The notes beneath the pieces are model-generated. The model saw only the letters and a list, made by a program, of their open reading frames with translations, did no database searches and was not told where the DNA came from. 47,752 bases of DNA from assembly GCA_002449305.1 (NCBI GenBank), contig DKDI01000036.1, positions 22,786-70,537 on the forward strand, given 5' to 3'. The DNA is from Treponema sp. UBA6852. Its GTDB lineage: Bacteria > Spirochaetota > Spirochaetia > Treponematales > Treponemataceae. Both the position numbers and the translations under genes were made by a program. Below, piece after piece: positions 1 through 6,106 of the stretch (position 1 is the stretch's first letter; each line of letters begins with the position of its first letter).

Positions 1-252
1 TGATTTAAGGGATTAAAACACAACTCTCGATGAGTGAATACTCATCGACATCAAAAGTTAATTAAAAACATAGACCTGATTTAAGGGATTAAAACTAGGA
101 ATCTCGCTGAAGCTGATTATTCTCTTCTGCAATCTTATTATTAAAAACATAGACCTGATTTAAGGGATTAAAACTCAATCAAAATTCTGCTAAAATCAAG
201 ATTTGTATTTGTCTGAATAAAAAACAAAGACTTTATTTTAAGAATTAAAAAA
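1..252 (+). CRISPR. 3' end of a CRISPR array (type I-B/III-like repeat)
   Basis: Two complete 35-bp repeats (61-95 and 140-174) are identical, and a partial copy opens the window (1-19). A decayed last repeat follows at about 217-252. The spacers are 20-60 (41 bp), 96-139 (44 bp) and 175-216 (42 bp). Repeats end in GATTAAAAC just before each spacer, which resembles the 8-nt 5' handle left by Cas6 in type I-B and III systems, so transcription is probably on the plus strand. Decay of the repeat at the right end agrees with this being the leader-distal end. No cas gene is visible in the window; the leader and cas operon would lie to the left. Subtype cannot be decided from the repeat alone. Confidence 0.93.
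217..252 (+). repeat. Degenerate terminal CRISPR repeat
   Basis: This stretch aligns over its whole length with the 35-bp repeat (shared blocks include AAAAAC, AGAC and TTAAAA) with one inserted base and several substitutions. It begins 77 bp after the previous repeat; the spacing before that was 79 bp. Decay of the last repeat is usual at the leader-distal end of arrays. Confidence 0.75.
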
Positions 253-413
253 ATTGCGTTTGACGTGATTCAGTCAAATCCAAGAATGTCAATCACAATC
301 GCTTTGACCGGAATTGCGATAGAGCTGCTGTCATTTTTGGTAAAACGGATTGCAAAGTCCGCTTAATGACGTCTGGTGTTTTTTGAGAAATTTATTTAGG
401 GAGGCATGATAAA

Positions 414-1034
414 ATGAAAAAAATTGTATTTGCAACAATTCCGATGCAGGAAATAAAAGAAGGCATTGTCTACAAATCTGAAGAAAACAAGGCAATCGAA
501 TATGAAAAGCCTGTGCTTTTTACGGTGGATTCTCTGCTTGCAAAAACGCTTGAAAAAGGTGATGAGGTCAAGATTGTAAGAATTGTTACAGAAGGAAAAT
601 TTTCTGACGATAATCTGAAGCTCCAAAAAAACGAGCTTGACAAAATCAATTCTGAAATCAAAGCTGATATTTCTTATGTCGAGGTGAGGGAGGCATTCAG
701 GGAGACAAACCAGGTCTTGCATTCAAGGTTCAGGCAGCTGGTGAATTCGCTTGAGACTGGCTGCGAAATTTATACGGATATGACTTTTGGCCCCAAGACT
801 TTAACGCCGGTTCTGTTTTATGTGCTTGGATTTGCGGAGAAATTCTTTGATGCGGATATTAAGAACATTGTTTATGGAAAAGTAGATTTTGATAAAAACA
901 AACATCCGATTCCCGATACCGCTGAAATTTTTGATGTTACATCACTGTACTACCTGAATTCCATGGCTTCTGTAATGAAAGCTCCGGACGGAGCGTCTGC
1001 TCTGGCAATGCTCAACACTTTGTTTGAACTTTAG
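414..1034 (+). CDS. CARF-domain CRISPR accessory protein (TM1812/Csx2-like)
   Basis: A 206-residue protein that begins 162 bp after the last decayed repeat. Residues 118-156 carry the pattern of the CARF family: a strand ending in YTDMTFGPKTL, a hydrophobic helix, then NIVYGK. CARF domains bind cyclic oligoadenylates made by type III Cas10 and switch on attached or partner effectors. There is no HEPN, nuclease or HTH extension, so this is a bare CARF domain; it could be a sensor for a partner or a ring nuclease that destroys the signal. The start at 414 follows AGGGAGG at about 398-404. The sigma-like gene begins 17 nt downstream, so the two are probably one operon. The family call rests on motif recognition. 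Confidence 0.75.
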   Translation: MKKIVFATIPMQEIKEGIVYKSEENKAIEYEKPVLFTVDSLLAKTLEKGDEVKIVRIVTEGKFSDDNLKLQKNELDKINSEIKADISYVEVREAFRETNQVLHSRFRQLVNSLETGCEIYTDMTFGPKTLTPVLFYVLGFAEKFFDADIKNIVYGKVDFDKNKHPIPDTAEIFDVTSLYYLNSMASVMKAPDGASALAMLNTLFEL

Positions 1035-1051
1035 CGTTTTTGGGGTTGTTT

Positions 1052-1843
1052 ATGGAAGATTCAAAATCAAAAGAAGAAAATCCCATCAATCTTCTCTGCA
1101 AAAAATATTTTACACCGGAACTCTGCGACGGGCCTGTAACAGAAACTCCTGCTGCGCTTAAGAATAAGGCATTTGCAGAGCTTTTGTCTTATGGCGATAA
1201 AATTTGCTGTAAAAAATTCAGGGGCAAGGAAGATTATTTATGCATGGAAATTGTAAAAACAATTGAGGCGTGCTGGAATTCTTGGAAAAAATCCCCATGT
1301 TCTTCATCATATTCAGGCTACTTTTATAAGGCTCTTTGCAACAATCTTAAAAAGCTATGCGTCAAAAATGAGGAGGAATTTAAAGCGTTGTCTTTTGATT
1401 CTCCTGTTGGCAAGAATGGCGAGACGGTAACTTTACTCGATTTTGAGCCTGATGATAAACCTGCAAGCTTGGATGATAAAATCGAAAATGACAGTAAGCT
1501 TAATAAGCTCTTTGACGACATTGAAATATATACAAGAGCGGTAAGAACTGATGTCCGCAAATCGCTTTGCGTAATGTTCACCTACAGAATTCTTCATGAT
1601 GCAGAATTTCCAGATTCAGGCTGGATAGAAGAAAAACACAAAAAGTACGATTTTATAAACATGGAGCTTGCCGAAGATTATTTTGCAAAACAGGAGCTTG
1701 CTAAGTCAGAGAACAAAAAATTTAAGTATACCCAAAAAGATGTGTCAAAACTGTTCGGAATTCCTGAAAAAACGCTTTCCGACAGAAGTAGAAAGATAGA
1801 CAGCTTCTTTGATTTGCAAAAAAACAATGAGAACTGTTTTTAA
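1052..1843 (+). CDS. Sigma-70-like protein encoded with the CARF gene
   Basis: A 263-residue protein. The middle (YSGYFYKALCNNLKKLC) looks like region 2 of a sigma factor. It is followed by a SFDSPVGKNGE-type segment similar to the region 2-3 junction of group 1-3 sigma factors, and a C-terminal helix-turn-helix (YTQKDVSKLFGIPEKTLSD) like region 4. I start it at ATG 1052, which has GGGG six bases upstream, instead of the in-frame TTG at 1040. It lies 17 nt after the CARF gene and is followed by a strong terminator. CRISPR-linked sigma factors are known from the CalpL-CalpT-CalpS system; a CARF partner without the Lon protease would be a different arrangement. An alternative is a non-sigma HTH regulator. 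Confidence 0.6.
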   Translation: MEDSKSKEENPINLLCKKYFTPELCDGPVTETPAALKNKAFAELLSYGDKICCKKFRGKEDYLCMEIVKTIEACWNSWKKSPCSSSYSGYFYKALCNNLKKLCVKNEEEFKALSFDSPVGKNGETVTLLDFEPDDKPASLDDKIENDSKLNKLFDDIEIYTRAVRTDVRKSLCVMFTYRILHDAEFPDSGWIEEKHKKYDFINMELAEDYFAKQELAKSENKKFKYTQKDVSKLFGIPEKTLSDRSRKIDSFFDLQKNNENCF

Positions 1844-1863
1844 AAGGCATTTATTCGGTTTTC

Positions 1864-1899
1864 AATCCGTTCGGAATTACTCCGGGCGGATTTTTTTTT
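1864..1899 (+). terminator. Rho-independent terminator of the CARF-sigma operon
   Basis: A 12-bp stem (AATCCGTTCGGA against TCCGGGCGGATT, two G-U pairs) with loop ATTAC, followed by a run of T. It lies 20 bp after the sigma-like stop codon and closes the operon. Confidence 0.85.
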
Positions 1900-1973
1900 A
1901 TTTAAAAGTGTTAATTTTCCGAACAGAAAGAACTCTTTATATATATAAGCAGAAATAAATATTGGAGGAGCAA

Positions 1974-2091
1974 ATGAACGCAGTAAAATCATAAAATTTT
2001 TTGCCAAAAACGGAGCAAGAATAGCTCTTGGTGAAAAGCAGTCAAAAAAAAAGCTTATGTAAATGGTTTAAAACTTGAAAGAGAGGTGTGA
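1974..2091 (+). pseudogene. Remnant of a small basic protein, two frameshifts
   Basis: ATG at 1974 follows GGAGGAG, but the frame stops after six codons. A neighbouring frame continues as KFFAKNGARIALGEKQSKKK, and beyond a run of nine A a third frame gives AYVNGLKLEREV and a stop at 2091. One extra base at each of two points would restore a protein of about 38 residues. A promoter-like TATATA lies near 1938-1946. The reading is a decayed small gene; the family is not recognised, and chance cannot be excluded at this length. Confidence 0.35.
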
Positions 2092-2095
2092 TATT

Positions 2096-2185
2096 ATGCA
2101 AGTAGAGTTTGTTATTGCGGCATTTTTCATTTGTATAGGTATTTCTATTTGTATCCTAGGAATTATACTAGATACTTGGGGATAA
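2096..2185 (+). CDS. 29-residue single-span membrane peptide
   Basis: An ATG at 2096 preceded by GAGAGG encodes MQVEFVIAAFFICIGISICI followed by LGIILDTWG. Residues 5-25 form one hydrophobic helix with almost no charge; the ends are polar. Size and composition match small membrane toxins and regulators of type I toxin-antitoxin systems, but many unrelated membrane peptides look the same. It ends 10 bp before an orphan CRISPR-like repeat. Confidence 0.45.
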   Translation: MQVEFVIAAFFICIGISICILGIILDTWG

Positions 2186-2195
2186 TATAGAATGG

Positions 2196-2230
2196 ATTAA
2201 AAACACAGATTTGATTTAAGGTATTAAAAC
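2196..2230 (+). repeat. Orphan CRISPR-like repeat
   Basis: A 35-bp copy of the array repeat with four substitutions (positions 11, 15, 16 and 27), in the same orientation, 1,944 bp beyond the decayed end of the array. The 3' handle (ATTAAAAC) is preserved. No second repeat is visible within array distance on either side. It lies 25 bp upstream of the ATG at 2256, in the probable 5' leader of that gene. Confidence 0.85.
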
Positions 2231-2255
2231 TTGTTCTGTATATGGGAGATTTTAG

Positions 2256-3032
2256 ATGGAAACAAAGACAACACGCATAGGAATGGAAACAGAGATTGAC
2301 AAGAACCTTAAAACTCTTGCAGAAACAAAAGCAACATGCTACTGCCTGCGAGAAACAGGTCAATGTGATTTTGATGACTGCTTAGAATGCAGCAAGTTAA
2401 GTCTGTACCAGCAAGGTGTCAGGAATCTTCTGCCTGTTGACCTGCTTAAGGTTGATAACCTTGCTGCAAAGATTATTCAGCGGAAACTTGATAATGACAT
2501 TTCATTCCGTGCTACGTCAGCTTCGCGCTGGAAATATTTCTTCAACAGCCTGAAATGGATGGCTATAGTTTTTCTGTTTGCAATATTTATCCCTTTAGCG
2601 GCTGCTTACTTCTTGTGCACATATGCCCTAGATACTAAGGGAGCTGTCTATCCTATTATAGATGATATTACAGAGAGCAAGATAATCCGTGTGCTTGATG
2701 AAACACATAAGAATGTATATGACATGAATGGCGACCATCAGGTTAACTGCCAGGATTTTACAGTCATGTTTATTTATCTTTGGGCTAAGATATATCCTGA
2801 TGACTCTAAATCTGCTCAGATTGTCTTTAACAAGAACTTTAATACAGGCATGAACCACCTGTTTGTGTCGGTCAGGTCTGGTAATAAAGTGTTCTATATT
2901 GAGCCGCAGGGAAGCTATACAAACTATCGTATGGAGCATTTCTGGGGAGACAGGTATGACCCTTGCTTTAATAGGGAAATCCGCAAGTCGTTCTGGTATG
3001 CACAGATGGGGCTTCCTTATAATGGAGAGTGA
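2256..3032 (+). CDS. Membrane protein with transglutaminase-like domain
   Basis: A 258-residue protein. The N-terminal cytosolic part has a Cys cluster (residues 29-45: CYCLRETGQCDFDDCLEC), one membrane span follows at about residues 95-122, and the C-terminal domain has a Cys in VNCQDFTVMF, a His in MNHLFVSV and an acidic-Pro motif (YIEPQ). That Cys-His-acid order fits transglutaminase-like cysteine peptidase folds. The Cys region (MNGDHQVNCQDF) also resembles a dockerin calcium loop. The start is the first ATG after the orphan repeat; the ribosome site (GGGAG) lies about 10 bases upstream. No close family is recognised. Confidence 0.55.
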   Translation: METKTTRIGMETEIDKNLKTLAETKATCYCLRETGQCDFDDCLECSKLSLYQQGVRNLLPVDLLKVDNLAAKIIQRKLDNDISFRATSASRWKYFFNSLKWMAIVFLFAIFIPLAAAYFLCTYALDTKGAVYPIIDDITESKIIRVLDETHKNVYDMNGDHQVNCQDFTVMFIYLWAKIYPDDSKSAQIVFNKNFNTGMNHLFVSVRSGNKVFYIEPQGSYTNYRMEHFWGDRYDPCFNREIRKSFWYAQMGLPYNGE

Positions 3033-3101
3033 TTAATGACCAAACCTTGAAATAGAACTATTCGTGTTATGAGCTTTCCGTGCTGATTTTCCATCTCATT
3101 T

Positions 3102-3161
3102 CTCAGTAACTTTTGGGTCAAAACTCAGTAACTTTTGAGTGAAAACTCAGTAACTTTTGAG
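3102..3161. repeat. Three 22-bp tandem repeats upstream of ettA
   Basis: CTCAGTAACTTTTG occurs at 3102, 3124 and 3146, exactly 22 bp apart. The second and third copies continue as AG, so each unit carries the short inverted ends CTCA and TGAG. They lie 70-128 bp before ettA, where they could act as regulatory sites or be part of its leader. Confidence 0.8.
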
Positions 3162-3229
3162 CTGTTTTTATGTCTGCATTTTTTCAGCTTTAATTGCAAA
3201 TTATCATTATATAAACTACAATTGGGCAT

Positions 3230-4969
3230 ATGGCAAAGACTGTAGACGATAAGAAAATTATTTACACAATGGATCGGGTTTCCCGCGCTTACGGGACTAA
3301 AGTTGTTCTTAAAGACATAAGCATTTCATATTATTACGGAGCAAAAATCGGCGTTATTGGTGAAAACGGCGCCGGTAAGTCTTCTTTATTTAAAATTCTT
3401 GCGGGCGTTGACAACGATTTTACAGGCGAAACTCATCTGCTTCCTGGATTCACAATGGGATATTTGGAGCAGGAACCGCAGCTTGAAGCAGGCAAGACTG
3501 TAAAAGAAATTGTAATGGAAGGCGTAAAGCCGATTACAGATTTGCTTGCTGAATTCGACAAAGTGAACGAGGCGTTTGGAGACCCTGACGCTGACTTTGA
3601 CAAGCTTTGCGCAAGACAGGCTGAGCTTCAGGAAAAACTTGATGCTGCGGATGCATGGAATTTGGACACAAACCTTGAGCTTGCAATGGACGCATTAAGA
3701 TGTCCTCCTGCTGACCAAGTTGTGGACGTGCTTTCTGGAGGTGAACGCCGCCGTGTTGCCTTGTGCCGCCTTCTTCTTCAGCAGCCTGATATTCTGCTTT
3801 TGGACGAACCTACTAACCACCTTGACGCAGAAACTGTCGCCTGGCTTGAACGCCACCTTCGTGACTACAAAGGCACAATCATTGCGATTACTCATGACCG
3901 CTACTTCCTTGACAATGTTGCCGGATGGATTCTTGAAATGGACAGAGGTGAAGGCTATCCGTTTAAAGGAAATTATTCTGAATGGCTTGAAGCAAAGGAA
4001 AAGCGTCTTGAGCAGGAAGAAAAACAGGCAAGCGTTCGTCAGCGCGAAATGAAAGAAGAGCTTGAATGGATTCACGCAGGCGCAAAAGGAAGGCAGGCAA
4101 AGCACAAAGAGCATATCACAAAGTACGAGCAGCTTTTGGCGGAAGAGCAGAAACGTGTTCAGCTTAAAGACAGCCAGATTTCAATTCCGGCAGGACCTCG
4201 TCTTGGAAGCCTTGTAATTGAAGCGAGCGGTCTTACAAAATCATTTGGCGACAAGCTCCTTTTTGAAAACCTTGACTTTGCAATTCCTGCTGGTGCTGTT
4301 GTTGGAGTTGTTGGACCTAACGGTGCCGGAAAAACTACTTTGTTCAAAATGCTTGCAAAGGCTGCCACAGGTGAAGGAGAAGAAACTCCAGATTCCGGCA
4401 CAATAAAAGTAGGCGACACTGTAAAGCTTGTGTATGTAGATCAGATGAGAAGCAAACTAGACCCAGACAAGACAGTACTTGAGCTTCTTTCTGGAGGAGC
4501 TGACCTTATAAAGCTTGGTGCTGTGGACGAAAAAGGACGGCCTGTAAATGGAGCGTTGCGTGAAGTGAATGCCCATGCGTATTGCTCTTGGTTCAACTTT
4601 AACGGCGCGGAACAGAACAAAAAAATCAGCGTGCTTTCCGGCGGAGAAAAAAACAGGCTGAACATGGGGCTTATGTTCAAGGAAGCGGGAAACGTTTTGC
4701 TTTTGGACGAACCTACAAACGACCTTGATATTTCTACAACGCGCTCGCTTGAAGAGGCAATCAACAGTTTTGCAGGCTGCGTTCTTGTAATCAGCCACGA
4801 CCGCTACTTCCTTGACCGTATCTGCACTCACATTCTTGCGTTTGAAAACAACAGCGAAGTCAAGTGTTTTGAAGGCAACTGGAGCGAATACGTAGAATGG
4901 AAGAAAAACGTCCTTGGCATTGACGACGACCATCCTCACAAGACCATGTACCGCAAACTCACAAGATAA
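3230..4969 (+). CDS. ettA: Energy-dependent translational throttle protein EttA (ABC-F)
   Basis: A 579-residue twin-ATPase protein of the ABC-F family, which binds the ribosomal E site and couples elongation to the ATP/ADP ratio. Two ABC cassettes are complete: Walker A GENGAGKS near residue 44, signature LSGGERRR near 168 and DEPTNHLD near 190; then GPNGAGKT near 362, LSGGEKNR near 470 and DEPTNDLD near 492. The linker between them (about 245-320) is highly charged, as in the family. There are no membrane spans. The start is ATG 3230 with a weak ribosome site (TTGGG). It stands alone between the 22-bp repeats and a strong terminator. Confidence 0.95.
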   Translation: MAKTVDDKKIIYTMDRVSRAYGTKVVLKDISISYYYGAKIGVIGENGAGKSSLFKILAGVDNDFTGETHLLPGFTMGYLEQEPQLEAGKTVKEIVMEGVKPITDLLAEFDKVNEAFGDPDADFDKLCARQAELQEKLDAADAWNLDTNLELAMDALRCPPADQVVDVLSGGERRRVALCRLLLQQPDILLLDEPTNHLDAETVAWLERHLRDYKGTIIAITHDRYFLDNVAGWILEMDRGEGYPFKGNYSEWLEAKEKRLEQEEKQASVRQREMKEELEWIHAGAKGRQAKHKEHITKYEQLLAEEQKRVQLKDSQISIPAGPRLGSLVIEASGLTKSFGDKLLFENLDFAIPAGAVVGVVGPNGAGKTTLFKMLAKAATGEGEETPDSGTIKVGDTVKLVYVDQMRSKLDPDKTVLELLSGGADLIKLGAVDEKGRPVNGALREVNAHAYCSWFNFNGAEQNKKISVLSGGEKNRLNMGLMFKEAGNVLLLDEPTNDLDISTTRSLEEAINSFAGCVLVISHDRYFLDRICTHILAFENNSEVKCFEGNWSEYVEWKKNVLGIDDDHPHKTMYRKLTR

Positions 4970-4987
4970 ATGTAGAACTGTAGAAAA

Positions 4988-5018
4988 AAGGATGCCCGGT
5001 TGGGGCATCCTTTTTTTT
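4988..5018 (+). terminator. Terminator of ettA
   Basis: A perfect 10-bp stem AAGGATGCCC / GGGCATCCTT with loop GGTTG, followed by eight T. It begins 19 bp after the ettA stop codon. Confidence 0.93.
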
Positions 5019-5040
5019 GTGTCATAAAACCAATGCGATG

Positions 5041-5157
5041 TTATTTGCTAGGCGGATTGTTGCCGCGGTTTCCATCGCTTGGGTTTCCTGTTGTTGAAGG
5101 CATTCTTCCGCCTTCCCCTGCGTGGCTGTTGCCTGGTTTTACAGTTGTCTTTCCCAT
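5041..5157 (-). CDS. 38-residue Gly/Asn/Pro-rich small protein
   Basis: A minus-strand ORF with AAAGGAG seven bases before its ATG. It encodes MGKTTVKPGNSHAGEGGRMP and then STTGNPSDGNRGNNPPSK. It is hydrophilic and probably disordered, with no signal peptide or membrane span. It lies downstream of the lipoprotein on the same strand and converges on the ettA terminator. Reality is supported by the ribosome site and the biased composition. The function is unknown. Confidence 0.5.
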   Translation of the reverse strand: MGKTTVKPGNSHAGEGGRMPSTTGNPSDGNRGNNPPSK

Positions 5158-5220
5158 TTGTATGCTCCTTTAAAATGAATTATAAAAACTGTTGCAGCAA
5201 AAGCTGACAATAGCTTATTG

Positions 5221-5958
5221 CTAGTTTGATCCCATTTGTACTTTTGTGATTGTTATTGTGCCAGGGTAGTAATAATATTTTTTTTCTCCAAAAGAAGAAT
5301 AAGTGTAGTCGTATTCAACTTTGTATGTGCTTGGTTGTGTGAGTTTTCCCATGAATGTAAGAATTACATCACTAGGTTTATATTCAGAGGAATTAGAAGA
5401 ATCGGTATTTCCATTGATGTCTTTACCATTATAGAAAGTAACTGGAGTTCTTGTCTCTTGTTTTAGAATTTTTCCTGATATTGTTTTTTTGTCATAGCTT
5501 ATTTCTAATGCTCCATAAAGAACTTTTACATCTGAATCTATTTGTTTGAAAATGTGTTGCTCTACGGAATCTTTTAAATAACCTTCGGTTACTATTTCAA
5601 GAAGTTCTTCTAGTTCTGCTGATGTTATTGCAAATCCAGTATAATAATTATAATTGGATCCATCTTTAGTATAAAAGCTTCCCGCTTTATGATTAGAAGC
5701 TAATTCTGCGGAGATAGATTTTACATCTTTTAAGTATTCATTATTTTTAACACTTTCATCTAGCTCAATTTTATAGGCATCTCGTGGAATCCATGAACTA
5801 AGAGAAATCGTGTCATCTGAATATGTTTCCTCTCTGTTCTCCTGATTATTTGTTATTTCTGATTTATTTCCTCCGTCGCAACCATCATCACAACTTGATA
5901 GTATAACTGGTAATAAAATTGTTGCTAAAATCATGCAAAGTTTATTAAACTTTTTCAT
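5221..5958 (-). CDS. Lipoprotein behind a poly-G promoter
   Basis: A 245-residue exported lipoprotein. Residues 1-23 form a signal peptide ending in the lipobox LSSC; acylation at that Cys would anchor it to a membrane. The start follows AAGGAG. The mature part is rich in Ser, Asp, Tyr and Lys (for example NYNYYTGF and KYYYYPGT) and shows no domain I recognise. The promoter (5989-6016) has a tract of nine G between its -35 and -10 boxes, so expression is probably phase-variable. Surface exposure is an inference from that arrangement. Confidence 0.8.
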   Translation of the reverse strand: MKKFNKLCMILATILLPVILSSCDDGCDGGNKSEITNNQENREETYSDDTISLSSWIPRDAYKIELDESVKNNEYLKDVKSISAELASNHKAGSFYTKDGSNYNYYTGFAITSAELEELLEIVTEGYLKDSVEQHIFKQIDSDVKVLYGALEISYDKKTISGKILKQETRTPVTFYNGKDINGNTDSSNSSEYKPSDVILTFMGKLTQPSTYKVEYDYTYSSFGEKKYYYYPGTITITKVQMGSN

Positions 5959-5988
5959 AACATAACTCCTTGTTAATTTTGTTACCCT

Positions 5989-6016
5989 ATCTTACCCCCC
6001 CCCGGCACTTTGTCAA
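5989..6016 (-). promoter_or_regulatory. Promoter with G9 spacer tract (phase-variable)
   Basis: Read on the minus strand, TTGACA (6016-6011) and TAAGAT (5994-5989) are separated by exactly 16 bp, of which the last nine are G (5995-6003). The likely transcription start lies about 25 bases before the lipoprotein ATG. A change of one G would alter the spacing to 15 or 17, which strongly affects sigma-70 promoter strength. Confidence 0.8.
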
Positions 6017-6057
6017 GAGATTTGTTTGCTTTTTAGAGATTTTATTTATTGCATAGG

Positions 6058-6097
6058 TTAACTTAATTAACTTGTTAAAGTAAGTTAATTAAGTTAA
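6058..6097. promoter_or_regulatory. Perfect 16-bp inverted repeat upstream of the ATPase gene
   Basis: TTAACTTAATTAACTT (6058-6073) is repeated as its exact reverse complement at 6082-6097, with an 8-bp gap. Each arm contains the smaller palindrome TTAATTAA. The right arm ends 9 bp before the ATG at 6107, where a bound protein would block transcription or translation. It is probably an operator, possibly for autoregulation. Confidence 0.75.
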
Positions 6098-6106
6098 TAT
6101 TGAAGC

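Noticed and set aside
1..3230. A tracrRNA or cas9/cas12 gene near the CRISPR tail
   Set aside because: No anti-repeat with hairpins and terminator and no large effector gene is present. The orphan repeat is in direct, not reverse, orientation.
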